64,000 nt of DNA from assembly GCA_025093985.1 (NCBI GenBank), contig JACAAK010000003.1, positions 558,001-622,000 of the forward strand, in the 5' to 3' direction. Position 1 is the stretch's first letter. Every line of letters begins with the position of its first letter. Below are positions 47,091-58,820 of this stretch, in pieces. Below the pieces are notes generated by a model. That model made no database searches and was not told the origin of the DNA. It saw only the letters and a program-made list of their open reading frames with translations. Origin of the DNA: Calvatia gigantea. Its lineage: Eukaryota; Basidiomycota; Agaricomycetes; Agaricales; Lycoperdaceae. The position numbers were made by a program, and so were the translations under genes.

Positions 47091-48080
47091 ATGCCTGCCT
47101 TCCAATCTAACCATATCACTATTGACTCCCTTGTTCATCCCACCCCTACCAGAATCTCATCCCTACTGTTTTCAGAGCCAGGCAACAGTAGAGCACCAGC
47201 TCCCCAAGGAACTCACTACAACCTCATCAATATGCCATCCCCAGCACAGGGCCTCCTCAAAACCCTGCTCAAGGACGTCAATAAAGCAACCAGCAGTGAA
47301 ATGGAAAACATCACTGCTCAAAACAAACAACTAGTTGTAAACTGACACATCACCCTTGCTACTGCCTGCATCACTTTTGCTGATATGTATGTAGGTTTCA
47401 CCAATGCGTCCTCCTCCACCAGCCAACACATTCCCACCATCTTCCGAGCCCTGGATCAATCCATCCTCACCCCTAGTGAACAAGACTGCATCCAAGGCCT
47501 TCAAAGCCAAATTGACTTGGGACTTGAGGTCTTCAACCACCTTGATATTGCCAATATATTCCTTGAACTCGCCAATGTAGCTATGAAGTTGCTTGAAAGA
47601 GACAAAACAAATGAAGACCCTGACATCAACACCTTGGTCAATAGAATCCACATCACCCTCTCCGAATTGCATGACACCATCAATCCTACCCCACCATCTC
47701 ACACTGATACCCCAATAGACAAAGAAACCACAGTCTCTATGAAAGAAGAAGTTAATGCCCTCCGCCACTTCATAAAAACCATCACCCCACCACAGCTTGT
47801 ATCAGTTTTTCTCCCACCTGCAAGGTTCCACACTGTATTACCAGGACAAGAGAAGAACCAACACTACTGGAAGTTGATAGTCAAGAACTATTGGGACAAT
47901 TTCACCACCACCAAATTCCTATTCAATGGTGTCCCAGTTCCTATCCACCAAGACAGTTGCAGCCATTTATCCGTCTTCTTCACATGATCAAACAATGGAA
48001 AGTTCCTCATTGGGGCTACCAAGAAAGCCCTTGCTGCTACTATAGTGAATAGAGATTTTGACAAGCTTCTTGGGGCATGA
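47091..48080 (+). pseudogene. A5 ORF3, best-preserved copy
   Basis: 330 codons, ATG 47091 to TGA 48078-48080, with only two internal stops: TGA 47343-47345 (CGA in A1, CAA in A2) and TGA 47985-47987. Start MPASQSNHITIDSLVHP; helical central segment FNHLDIANIFLELANVAMKLL; C-terminal block FLPPARFHTVLPGQEKNQHYWKLIVKNYWDNF; ending GATKKALAATIVN. No known domain is evident. Equal length in A1, A2 and A5 and near-absence of frameshifts argue that it was a real gene of the element. Its start lies seven bases after the pol stop, so it is probably read from the same RNA by an unknown mechanism or from a spliced or subgenomic form. Confidence 0.75.
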
Positions 48081-48098
48081 AGCCTAATCAGGGGGTAT

Positions 48099-48125
48099 TG
48101 TTGTGGATTTCCACTGATCACACGG
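48099..48125 (+). repeat. A5 3' LTR, first piece (rest at 57705-57988)
   Basis: The first 27 bases TGTTGTGGATTTCCACTG... match the A5 5' LTR and are cut by E1. The LTR resumes at 57705 (CACTGTGTCCTATATTC) and ends AACA at 57988. Confidence 0.9.
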
Positions 48126-48740
48126 TGTTATGTGTGTTACCTTACTTTGTAACTAGGCCCAGATCATCTCCACTCAGAGAGAGGTTCAACGCTATAGCCC
48201 AGGAGTATTCAACAAGTCTCAATGACTTCTGTGCAGGCTTCAGATTGCTCCCTTGAGTAGAAGCTCGCACTTGCCTGAGAAGTCCAAGTTAAGTGTCACT
48301 GCAGTCCCCAAGGTTGTTAACCTTGTAGCAGACAAGCAAAGATAAGGAAGCTTGTTACTAGAATAACCTAAGGTAATACATAGGTACTACTTAAGGTTAT
48401 ATACTAGCTATGGATAAGAGATGGGAGATTACATAGTAAGAAGGTATGAGTCAATGAGAAACTACTATGGATTAATTGGTAATATAAGGAATCATGGGGA
48501 TGAGTGAAATGAATAGGGAAGAAGGAATATGAGTCATAAGAAGATGGGGACAGGTAAATAGAAGACTGATGAAGGTGAAACAGGAACATGATTCAGAATG
48601 AATCATAAGAAGCAAAGATAGAAGTACATGTGATAAATAAATAAAGAATGGACCAGGGTATAGGGAGGGAAAAGAGAAAGTCTAAAGAGAAGGTTAATAT
48701 GCGAATGCAGAGAGTCCGGGGATGTGGTAAGTTCATAACA
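48126..48740 (-). repeat. E1 3' LTR
   Basis: 615 bp from TGTTATGTGTG to GTTCATAACA on the plus strand. Very similar to 57090-57704, which suggests a fairly recent insertion. Confidence 0.93.
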
Positions 48741-48772
48741 TTAGCCTGTCTCTAGGTAAATTACTCTGAAAT

Positions 48773-50596
48773 TTATGCTGATAGGACAGAGTAGTCCAGG
48801 GATACTCCATCGTTGTAGTATTCATTGTCAAAGGCATCACAAGGGTTTTCAAGAACTTGTTCCTGAAAATGTTGCTTCATATTTTCTATGGCCTGTACGT
48901 GATCAGTGTATTTTGGGCAGTCTTCCAGTTTATGTTTGGGGTTGATGGTTTCGCAGAGTCGGCAGAAGTATTGGGGGCAGATCCAATGGTAGTGGCCAGG
49001 GCGGGTTTTCCGGCAGATGGGGCAAGTGGTATGGGCACAATTGCTGGCCCAGTGACCTATGGCAGGGAGGTGGAGTTTGGCACATTTTTCACAAAAGGCC
49101 TTTGGGTCAAAGTTTGGGTCGTTCATAGCTCAGGGTTGGGTTAGGGTTCTTCCTCATCCTGAGTTGGGACTGAGGGGTTTTTGGACTGGTTTCGGAGGTT
49201 TAGAAGTTGATCCAGTTGGCCCGTTAGGTTGTGTATGGCCGTTTTGAGTCATTCTGGTGGGATTTGCTCATCCGGATGGGACAGATGTGGATGGGGGAGG
49301 TACATGCAGTTCAGGGGAGGGGTTTCTCATAGGGGAATTGGCTTGTTGGTGTGGTCTGACCTCAGAAGAGCCAGTTTGCTGGTTGGGTGGGATAGGCTCA
49401 ATACTATGCTCGTGGAGGTAGTGGGCATAAGCCTGAGGTAATCCAAGGCTTCGTAATGCCTGGATAAATAGGGCCACTCAATTGGCAGCATGCTCATAAT
49501 CCCAAGAAAGATGTTCAAGCTGTGAAATGGCATTGCAGATGATGCGCCAGTGATTTCGCTGATTGGCATGATATAAATATTGGGTGTGGAAGCGAGTTCG
49601 ATGGTCTCCCTTGAGAACCATTGTGCGGAGGGATCCCTCAGATGAGAAATCAGTTCTAGCCCATAGCTCCATGGGTGAAGGTCTATCATTCATAGAGGGG
49701 GGTTCAGAGATGAAGCAGGTTCAGCTGTTGGGATCTCGGTCAGAGGGGCTGGCTGCGATGTAACCAGTGGTAGAGAGTTCAGTGGGGTGTAATTCGTTCC
49801 AGGCTGACCTGGGTTGTTCGGGGTTGGCTGCAGTGGTTGTGGGGGACTTTGGAGAGGGACTGGGGGTAGGATGGGGGATGTGTCGTTGGTCAACAATGGG
49901 GAGTTCTGCCCTAGCAGATTTTGGGATCCCAGCTTGCTCTGAGGGGAGTGTTGGAGTGGGGTTGTCAACCTGGATTGGGTAGACATAATTCAGTTTGGGC
50001 AACCAGAAGAGTCGCTGAGGTGTTGATTTCATGTTGTAGGCGGTGGTATGGGGAGTGGTTCCAGTGATGACCTTGGAGAAGGAGACTGGGGGGTCTCAAG
50101 ATTCGGTGTTGCAGGGTGGGTTTTGTACCTCTGTTCACTAGGGATGAAGCTAGGATATAGTGGAGCTGCTTCCCATTCTTGTTGGGTAGGTAAGTCTATT
50201 CCAGGTGGTGCTGGGAGATGATTCGGTGGAGGGGGGAATGTAGATACAATCTGGTCTGATGAAGACATCGACCCAGAATTGTTTGTTCTGGTCCACAAAC
50301 TGTTGGAGCTCATCTCTGGTAAAGACAGCATTCAGGAGGGTGATAATTGGCTTCTCCAGCAGTTCATTGATTTGAACTGTGGGGAGGATTGGGGCAGGGG
50401 TTTCGTGGTCCACAGGTGTGATGGTGGGAGGGTTGGGTACAGAAATATGAGGGGAGGAGGGGAGAGATTGAGATTTTCTGACTGGGAAATTGTTTTTAGT
50501 AGAGAGGGAGGAGATTGAAGAGAGAGAAGGAGAGGGGGATAAGGCCACAATAGTGGCTTTCTTTTCCTTCTTATAGTTCTTTTGGGTGGGTGCCAT
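48773..50596 (-). pseudogene. E1 ORF3, 607-codon post-integrase ORF with three zinc knuckles
   Basis: One frame from the ATG at 50596 (MAPTQKNYKKEKKATIV) to TAA 48773-48775, 608 codons including the stop, with point stops (for example about 50149, 49733, 49484 and 49267) but no frameshift across the blocks I followed. Layout: a Lys-rich start, Ser/Pro-rich N-terminal region, LLEKPIITLLNAVFTRDELQQFVDQNKQFWVDVF, a Pro-rich middle, a block with MELWARTDFSSEGSLRTMVLKGDHRTRFHTQYL, and a C-terminal zinc part. The zinc part has CEKC...GHWASNC (C-x2-C-x9-H-x4-C), CPICRKTRPGHYHWIC and CRLCETINPKHKLEDC (both C-x2-C-x6-H-x4-C), about 49095-48945. It is separate from the element's own gag, which has its own knuckle. 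RNA or DNA binding is plausible; function unknown. Confidence 0.72.
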
Positions 50597-50720
50597 TGGT
50601 AGTTCTGTTTGTAGGAATGCTGTTGAGGAATGATGGAGAAGTTGGGAGAATCTCAGATTATTTATATCTTTTTCATCGTTTAAGTGGAGTGGTCATTAGT
50701 CAGTGTTCTTGCTGGTATTT

Positions 50721-53700
50721 TCATAACAGTTCTTGGGCATGTGGTAAGAGTTGTGCTTCGTTTTCCCAAGAGTTTTCTTCATGGTCATAACCTTTCCACT
50801 TGATGTAGTATTCCCTTTGTTTATTCTTGGTTCTATGGTTCAGGATGCCTTCAATTTCATATTCTTCTTCTCCTTCTATTATGTCAGGGAGGGGTGGTTC
50901 TGGGTTCGGTCCATGGGTATTGTTTTCAGTATATTTGGAGAGAAGAGTAGCATGGAATACATTGTGAATTTTCCATGTTTCAGGTAGTTTCAGCTGGTAG
51001 GAGAGTGGCAATAAGACTTCTTGGATGGCAAATGGTCCAAGACATTTCAGTGCTATTTTGTTTGATTTGAATGGGAGTTTCAGGTTTCTCCATTCAAGCC
51101 ACACTCTTTGTCTTAGGGCGAAGGGTTTGAATCTAGATTTGATTCATTGTTCCATACATTCCATTGCTAGTTTGTGGGCAGCTATTGCTTCTCTTCATGC
51201 ATGGTCTAGGGATTCTATTTTTTCTTCAGTGGTGGTGAAGTTTGATTCTTCCAGAATTGTGGGTATTCTGTGGGGTTTTGTTCCATACATGAGTTCAAAA
51301 GGTGTCTGCTTTCGATCGGAGTGTGTTTGTGAATTGTGAGAAAATTCGAGGATTGGGAGTGCTTCAAACCAGGTGGAGGGGTTTTCTGTACAGTAGATAG
51401 ACAGGTATGCTGCAATTTCCCAGTTGAATCGTTCCATTGTTCCATCAGATTGAGGGTGGTAAGCTGATGAGAATGATTGGGTGATTCCAAGTCATTTCAT
51501 GAGGGCTTGACTGGAATTTGCTCAGAATCTGGGGTCATGGTCAGAGATTATCTTGTCCAGTAGTCCAAATCTGGTGTAGACTTTGTCTATAATTATATTG
51601 GTGATTCCTTTGGCGGTGATTTCTTCTGTACAAGGAGTGAGAATTACCCCCTTTGTAAGTCCATGGTCCACTATGGACAGAATTGAGTCAAATCCATGGG
51701 ATTTAGGTAAATCAGTCAGCAGATCCATAGTGATGTGAGTGAAAGGTCTAGTGGATATCGGTGGTGGTATCGGTTATAACAGAGGATGGGAAGGGTTTCA
51801 GTTAATTTTAAATTGTTGGCATTCGCTGCATCCTCTGACATAGTTTCGTATGAAGGTACTCATTCCTGGCCAATATACTTCAGCTTTGGCCATGTAATAG
51901 GTTTCTTGTTCACTAGGGTGTCCAACAGAAGGGTGGTCATGGTATCATTGGATGATGTGTCGACGGAGTTCCATGTCTTCTGGGATAATAATTTTCCCTT
52001 GGAATGTCATAAGGTTTCTGGATGACATGGGAATTATTCCATATTTTGAGTTAATTGCTTCCAGGGATTCCGATAGAAGTTGTCTCATGGCTTCCATGGT
52101 AATTTCATTGTTTTTTGATGATTTTATAATGTCATTCTGTAGTTCTTGATCAACCAAGGAGATGAATAATTCATTTGGTAATACAACGATTTTGTTGAGG
52201 AATACTTCCTCAGGTAAGACAATAACATTTTCATTGTCATTGTCATCATCTGGGGTGTGATCTGGTTGATGTGAGAGGGCATCAGCAGTGGGTATTTTGG
52301 TTCCAGGGACATGTTCGATTGCAAAGTCGAAGTGTGCGAGGAATCCGAGCTATCAGGCTTGTCTTCTGGAGATATTTTGAGGCTTTCTCCAAAAGGTGAG
52401 ATTCTTGTGATCAGTTCGTATGGTTACACGATGTTGGGCTCCTTCTAGGTAATGTCACCATTCTTCTAATGTGGTGATTATGGCAAGGAGTTCTCTGTCA
52501 TGTATTTTGTAGTTGTGCTGGGTAGGGTTGAATGCTTTGGATAGGAAGGCTACTGGATGGTAGTTTCCGTTTGTATCTTGTTGTGATAGAACTGCTCCTA
52601 AAGTATATTTCGAGGCATCGGTTTTGATAAAGAATGGTTTTGTTTGGTCTGGCATTAGCAACATGGGTTTCTTCATGAATTTGGACTTTAGCCGGTTGAA
52701 GGCTTTGTTTGCTTTGTTTTCCCATTCAAATTTCTTTGTTTTGGACAGGAGGGCATTAAGCAGTCGAGAGATGTCAGCATAGCGATGTATGAATTTTCAG
52801 TAGAAGTTACAGAATCCCATAAATTTTCTGACATCGCGGGTAGTGTGGGGTAAGGGCCATTCTTCAATTCCACAGAGTTTGGTATTGTCCATTTCAATCT
52901 TGTCAGGGGAGATTATCATGCCGAGATATTCTAAATGGGTTTTGTCAAATTTGCATTTTTCTAGTTTCAGGTACAAGTCGTTGTCTTTCAGGATTTGGAG
53001 TGCTTCCTGGGTAATGTCAGGGCAACTCCCAATAGTCCCCCCGGACTGTCCCACAACCCAACGCCATCACCCGCTCTCAGCCAAGCGGACATAAGTCACA
53101 ACTGGAGATCCCAAAGGACAATGACGGACTTACGTACATAATGAAACAATAGGACAATGGACAGAAGAGTAGTATATATTAACCTGTACACCTGCAGGGA
53201 ACCCTTATTCAATTCTCTAAGGATTCCCCTGCAGGTATGTAGTCTGTACAACACATTGGTAATATAACTAAGGATTCCCCCACAGTCACCTGCTTGCCCA
53301 CCTCGTGAGAGCTTTGTGTCCCTGAGCCGCTCGGACTGCAGGTTGCCCTTACAGGTAAGGCAGTCCATTTCTTCCTGGGTTTTCACATAGATGAGAATGT
53401 CATCCATATAGATTATGATTCCTCCTTTGTCTAGCATTTTTGCGAATATAGTGTCCATCATCTTTTGGAAAGTGGCTGGTGAATTGCACATTCCAAAGAA
53501 CATGACATTCAGTTCATAAAGTCCAATTGGAGTTTTAAAGGCAGCTTTCCATTGATCTCCTTCTTGAATCTGGATGTTATTGTATCCGAGTTGGACATCC
53601 ATTTTAGTGAATAGTTTTGCTCCTTGAAGTTTATCCATTATGGTTGTTATCATGGGAATGGGGTACACATTCTTCTTGGTATATTTATTCAGATAACAGT

Positions 53701-54775
53701 AGTCTTGACATGGTCAGAGTTTTCCGTCCTTCTTTCCTACAAAGAAGAAGGATGAAGCCATGGGAGATTCAGATTCTCAGATATATCCTTTTCAGAGGTT
53801 TTTGCTTATGAACTTCTTGAGTTCTTTAGTTTCAAGGGGTGATAAGGGATATGTTTTCCCTAGCTCTGGTTTGAAGGTGTCTAGAAGTTCAATTTTATGA
53901 TCATATGGTCTGGGAGGGGGGAATCATTCAGATTTCTTGGTGTTGAATAGTGATGTGAATTTCTTGTATTTCCTGGGTACTTTTGTATCAACTTTTGGAG
54001 TTGATTTCTGTGCAAGGCTTGTAGCTTGGGTGATTTTCGTATTGATTTCAAGTTCGTGTGGAGTTTGAGTGATTCCGTAGAGTTCATGTTCCAGATGAAA
54101 TTTGTCAAAATCGACATCTTCCAAGTAGAGTTTGAGTTCATCAATTGAAAGTTCTAGTTCTTCTGAATGAATGATGGCTTCAAAGACTTTTACAGCGAGT
54201 GGGTCAAAGTCTTCATCTAAATAGGTGTAGCATTCGATGTCGTCCATTCCATGGATATCTAAGGCAATTTCATTGATGGCAGTAGGTCCATTTGTAGATT
54301 TTACGATTAGAGGTACGATATGGTCATTATTTTGCCATTTGAACTCTTGAGTAGTCCAGTTTATGTCTGGGTTTGTTTGTTGTAGCCAAGGGTATCCTAG
54401 GATTAGGTCTTTGGATCCTATTCCTGAGATATAGGCTTCAAAACAACATTGTTTTCCATCGATTAAAGCGTTTAGTTCGACACTTTCATAGATTGATCTG
54501 TTTTCATTAGGGGTTCCATCCGCATTGGATACCTTGATAGGTTGATTAATGGTATGGGTTTGTAGTCCATAGGTATTCATAAATGTAGAGGAAATAAAAT
54601 TTCCTTGAGCTCCAGAGTCAATCAGGGTGGTGACTGGGATGTTTCGTAGGTGGTTTTGATTGAGTTTGATAGGGAGGAAAATTGACGCTTTGTTGTTCAA
54701 GGTAGGGAGTTTAATTAGATTAATTTGTGGGTCACCCAGCGATTCCTTTGCAGGATCGGGTGATGCCTTTAAAAA
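50721..54775 (-). pseudogene. E1 pol polyprotein, split by a solo C LTR
   Basis: One frame once the solo LTR is removed. Protease: TTLIDSGAQGNFISS (about 54625; DSG intact). RT: LFTKMDVQLGYNNIQIQEGDQWKAAF (about 53620), active site YMDDILIY (about 53410; intact), then the solo LTR, then LEKCKFDKTHLEYLGMIIS. RNase H: KTDASKYTLGAVLSQQ (about 52620), DRELLAIITTLEEW. Integrase: HHCC remnant, MDLLTDLPKSHGFDSI (first Asp, about 51728), SDHDPRF (about 51540), TMERFNWEI (Glu, about 51430). GPY/F-like CLGPFAIQEVLLPLSYQL (about 51040). Chromodomain: EEEYEIEGILNHRTKNKQREY, IKWKGYDHEENSWE (about 50880-50760), intact. It ends at 50721, about 120 bases before ORF3. Several stops make it a pseudogene. Confidence 0.87.
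53015..53353 (+). mobile_element. Solo LTR of family C in the E1 RT
   Basis: 339 bp, TGTCAGGGCAACTCCC...GGTTGCCCTTACA, perfect duplication GGTAA (53010-53014, 53354-53358). It is plus-oriented, opposite to E1. The RT codons on both sides (DDILIYVKTQEEMDCLT and ITQEALQILKDNDLYL) join across it. Confidence 0.95.
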
Positions 54776-56781
54776 TCCCCAAAGGGTTTGAGTGTTGGGT
54801 CAGAGATATAGGCTTCTCTGAATTCCATTCATTCATCAGTTGGGAGTTTTCTGATCATTGCCTGGATATCGAGTGCAGAGATTTTTCGGGGTTGATTGGG
54901 GGTGGCACCAGAGTAATTCCTAGAAGGTTGAGGTCGTGACGGTTGTGCATATCAAGGTGGTTGTATGAATCTTCATTGTGGTGGGTTGGGTTATCTAGAA
55001 GGTGGCTTTTCCTTGGACAGGTTTGGATTGGGGTTTGGACAATTGCTAATAAGGTGTCCAAATTTTCTGCAATCTATGCATTTTCCAGCTTTATAGCGAG
55101 CAACTTGTTCAGCAGTGAATACAGCATTTAATTGTAGTTCGGGGTCATCTGGGTCATAGGTTTCATAGGAGTGGTCTGATTCTTGTTCGGGGTAATATGG
55201 TTCTTTGTCTTCATAAGATGGCTCATAGGAGTCTTGAGGCTCTGTTTGTATTTCATGTATGGTTCGTGGAAGTTGGCGATTTGGCTGAAAACGAGTGTGG
55301 TAGTTTTGTTGGGGGAACCGTGGTAGCTGGTAAGGAGTTGGATTTCAGGGGAAGTTTCAAGGCCACATTGCATCAGCTTGACAATTGACTGAGTCTCGTT
55401 GTACTGCATCTGTGTACCATTCAGCAATGGTTTCGGGTGGTCCTTCTTTTCTGGTCCATACTTCTCTAGCCAGAGAAGGGTTGAGTCCATATTTATATTG
55501 TTCGATCAATACTTCATTGTCTTGAATTCCTCCAATAGATGCAAGACATTGAAATTCAAGGTTGAAGTCCACAGCAGAAGATTTGTTTTGCTTCAGTTTG
55601 TACCATTGTCTTCATGCAGTGATTTGTTCGTCAACTGGGGTGAAGTGTTTCAGGATTTCAACTTCAAATTCTTCGAAGGTAGAGTATCTCTAAGGGATGG
55701 CTCTTCCATGAGCATCGGTAATTCAGCTTTTATAGTATTGTTCAGACCAAGATCCAGCTTTCCCTTTGACCATAAGGCTGAGGACAAATCTAATCTGTCA
55801 TTGGTCATCTGTAAATGCTCTGGGGTTCATTTCAAGGTAGTTCTTGACTAGCATCCACCAAGTTTTGAATCTTGGGTTTGTTCTGTCGAAATTGGGGGGT
55901 TTTTGTCTGATTTCCTTTGAGTTCCCATCATTTCCTACAAATTGAATGGCTGGAGTACGATGTCTTTGTTGACCTCCTCCTTCTCTTCCAAGGGAGAAAG
56001 AGGATGGAGTGGATGAATTACAGCTGGAGTGTCATGATGAGGAAGGGGAGGGAAAGGGCACTCTTTCTTGTCAACCTCTATGGGGAGGATCTTCTCCTGG
56101 AGGTCTTCGTCGTCCAATTCCAAAGATGGGAGTAGTAGCTCCTGATTGGGGTATTGGTTGGTCAGCTGGCTCAACATTTGTTTCAGTTTGCGTTTGAGTT
56201 GAAGTAGCCATATTTTCGATTTCTGGATGAATTGGCTCTTGTGATTCAAAGCCAGGGATGTCTGGGTATTTGAGAGTGTCCGGAGTATATAAAAGGTGGG
56301 TTCCTTCTCGATTAAGGACGTCTTGGAATTCAGATGGATGTTCGGGTAGCTGATGAAATGTCTCGTCGTCCTCGTCATCTTTGAGGACAGATGGTAAGGT
56401 TTGGGGGTTTTTAATTCCAAAGTGGAAGGGGGATACGGCTTTAGATGGTGTCTGTAGTGGTGATTCTTGAGGTGGGCTCTGCTCAGGTGAATTGGATCGA
56501 AAATAGTTGAATTTGCCACTTTGTGATGGCTTTGGTGGTTCGGATTCAGTGGATTTTCTTGTTGGCACAGGTAGTTCTTTTAGTAGTTTTGGTTTTTGTG
56601 ATCTAGTATGTGGGGTGTGATAAATTCTTTCTAAGAATGGTGCTGAAGGTCCTTCTGGTTTATTAGTTCATTGGGGAGGTGGTGTAGTAGGAGATTCAAA
56701 GGAGTGTTGGGTTGGTATATGGAATGATCATTCTGGGGATGAGGAAGGAGGGTGTGAGGGACATTTCCCTTTTCATGACAT
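54769..56781 (-). pseudogene. E1 gag
   Basis: Gag of family E, about 670 codons from the ATG at 56781 to the TAA at 54771-54769. It has a long Pro/Ser-rich N-terminal part (FESPTTPPP, ESEPPKPSQSGKFNYFRSNS), an acidic stretch (DDEDDET), a Gln/Thr stretch (TSTQTQTETN), then the capsid region (FDRTNPRFKTWWMLVKNYLEMNPRAF, FEVEILKHFTPVDE, about 55890-55640), and one canonical zinc knuckle CIDCRKFGHLISNC (about 55080-55040). Stops are scattered (for example the third codon and near 56070). The pol frame is entered at the candidate heptamer G GAT TTT (54772-54778), directly followed by the gag stop. Confidence 0.8.
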
Positions 56782-57089
56782 GGTGAAAAAGACAGATAGT
56801 GGTGACCAGGCCTGCTCTACTCAATGCAGCTATGCAGAGGCTTCTCAATGTGTCAAATGCATGGAGGATAAGAGAAAGTAACAAGACTAGTGGTGAGCAG
56901 TCCTACTCTTCTCAACACTGCTTGGCAGAGGACAGATAAACAAACTAGTAGACCTGAAGTTCTACTCTTCTTAACCCTATTACCGGGAAGGCTTCTCAAC
57001 ATTAACTGGACAGAGGAATAATCAGCAGAAGCTGGCCATAAGAAACAAGAGTCATGTAGAAACGAGAGAAGGGGGTGAGGTTATTCTTA
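56782..57089 (-). other. E1 5' leader between LTR and gag
   Basis: About 308 bp between the 5' LTR and the gag start. No gene seen. It contains a twofold GAGCAG-rich stretch (CTACTCTTCTCAAC near 56906 and CTACTCTTCTTAAC near 56970). The bases next to the LTR (57065-57089) should include the primer-binding site, but I cannot match them to a tRNA. Confidence 0.5.
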
Positions 57090-57704
57090 TGTTACATGCA
57101 TTACCTTACTTTGCAACCAGGCCCGGATCATCTCCACTCAGGGAGAGGTTCAACACTATAGCCCAGGAGTATTCAACAAGTCTCAATGACTTCTGTGCAG
57201 GCTTCAGATTGCTCCCTCAAGTAGAAGCTTGCGCTTGTCTGAGAAGTCCGAGTTAAGTGTCACTGCAGTCCCCAAGGTTGTTAACCTTGTAGCAGACAAG
57301 CAAAGATAAGGAAGCTTGTTACTAGAATAATCTAAGGTAATACATAGGTACTACTTAAGGTTATATACTAGCTATGGATAAGAGATGGGAGATTATGTAG
57401 TAAGAAGGTATGAGTCAATGAGAAACTACTATGGATTAATTGGTAATATAAGGAATCATGGGGATGAGTGAAATGAATAGGGAAGAAGGAATATGAGTCA
57501 TAAGAAGATGGGGACAGGTAAATAGAAGACTGATGAAGGTGAAACAGGAACATGATTCAGAATGAATCATAAGAAGCAAAGATAGAAGTACATGTGATAA
57601 ATAAATAAAGAATGGACCAGGGTATAGGGAGGGAAAAGAGAAAGTCTAAAGAGAAGGTTAATACGTGAATGTGGAGAGTCCGGGGATGTGGTAAGTTCAT
57701 AACA
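57090..57704 (-). repeat. E1 5' LTR
   Basis: 615 bp from TGTTACATGC to GTTCATAACA on the plus strand, the partner of 48126-48740. Confidence 0.93.
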
Positions 57705-57988
57705 CACTGTGTCCTATATTCATCTATATTCCTATCAGCTTGTGTACCTGTTTCAGCTATTTCCTACTGAGCAATCTCCAAGTATGACTCCAACTAACTA
57801 CAACACCATCCCTATCAGATGTTTCATGTAGTTCCCCATCCATTCAACTGGATGCTCCCATAGTATTTAAGTGTACATACAATCTCCTGTATTCGGTACG
57901 CTTAACCACCTAGTTCTCCTTCCCTTACTTGCCCTCAAGTCTTAGCCTAAGTTGCAATCTGAGGTTTACTCAGACTAAGGTCGTAACA
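57705..57988 (+). repeat. A5 3' LTR, second piece
   Basis: Continues the LTR cut at 48125, with TATTTAAGTGTACATAC near 57863 and the end GTCGTAACA, followed by the duplication TGGTA. Confidence 0.92.
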
Positions 57989-57993
57989 TGGTA

Positions 57994-58820
57994 CCCATTG
58001 CATGAATCTTTTCCAGATGGGGAAGGAGGTTGATAGCAAAGATGTGGTCATTATCCTCATAGAGGTCTGGTACAGCAGGTAGTGCAGCGGATGAATCATT
58101 ATCTTCTTCCACTTCTTCTACTAAGGCAGGGAAGAAGCCTAGAGTGCAGGCACAGATGCAGCGGGTCTGGATGCAGTGGGCACAGGCCTCAGCTTTAGCT
58201 TCAACTTTGCATTCTTCACACTTGGATGGGCAGCAGGACATTTTGACCTCACCCATCTACCAATTGATATTAGGGTTATGTTGTTTGAGCCAAGTGTATC
58301 CAAGAAGCAAGTCTTGGTGGCCAAGTCTGGTGACTGCAAGCAGGGAGCGTTCTGAGTGGTTGCAATATTGAAGGATGATGTCTATGACCTCCATTATCCA
58401 ACCAGCCTCATTTTCTGTGCCATCGACATTGTAGACTACAAGTGGGTGGGAGAGCATGTGGGTGTTGAGTTTGTTGGTCCACACATAGTCTCAGTCAATG
58501 AAAGAGCCAGTTGCACCGCTGTCCACAAGAGCATGTACTCTATGGCATTTCACTGTGTCTGTAGTTTCCAGTTCCACTTGCAGCATGAGCAAAGTCCCAC
58601 ATTGGTCCAGAGCAGCTATGATGGGTTTGGATGGGAGGTGCTTTTCCTACTTAAGATGGCAAGGTGGTGAGGGGGTTTTCTGTAGTGTGGCTTTCAGTTC
58701 AGGTGCAGGTGAGGGTAAAGGGTCATTTATTTTGTCTATGGGTAGCACACTGAATCTATTTACACTTTGCAGCAAGGGTGCATATTCCACCCACTGCTCT
58801 ACTGAAAATCTGCTTCTTCA
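57994..58820 (-). pseudogene. C3 pol, protease part
   Basis: The N-terminal piece of C3 pol that A5 separated from 38020-41130. It contains the protease region VDSGATGSFID (about 58530-58500; DSG intact), WTNKLNTHMLSHPL, LGYTWLKQHNPNINW and the Cys-rich stretch MSCCPSKCEECKVEAKAEACAHC (about 58245-58180), typical of this family. Stops at about 58490 (TGA for Arg) and 58257 (TAG for Gln). Confidence 0.83.

Larger units (their letters stand above)
48126..57704 (-). mobile_element. Full-length Ty3/gypsy chromovirus E1 (family E), minus strand
   Basis: 9579 bp with two 615-bp LTRs (48126-48740 and 57090-57704), in the 3' LTR of A5. Flanks CACGG (48121-48125) and CACTG (57705-57709), one mismatch. 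Order from the right: 5' LTR, gag, -1 pol, ORF3, 3' LTR. A solo C LTR lies in the RT (53015-53353). The coding regions are less decayed than those of A3. Confidence 0.93.
41131..57988 (+). mobile_element. Full-length Ty3/gypsy chromovirus A5 (family A), split by E1
   Basis: Complete element with perfect duplication TGGTA (41126-41130, 57989-57993). 5' LTR 41131-41436, gag, pol, ORF3, and a 3' LTR split by E1 (48099-48125 and 57705-57988). It also carries solo LTR G and a solo C LTR in pol. Without insertions it is about 6.4 kb. Confidence 0.95.

Noticed and set aside
47091..48080. Family A ORF3 as an envelope gene
   Set aside because: No signal peptide, membrane segment or furin-like site is visible.
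49268..50032. Several short minus-strand ORFs as separate genes
   Set aside because: They lie in one frame and together form the 607-codon ORF3 of E1, broken only by point stops.
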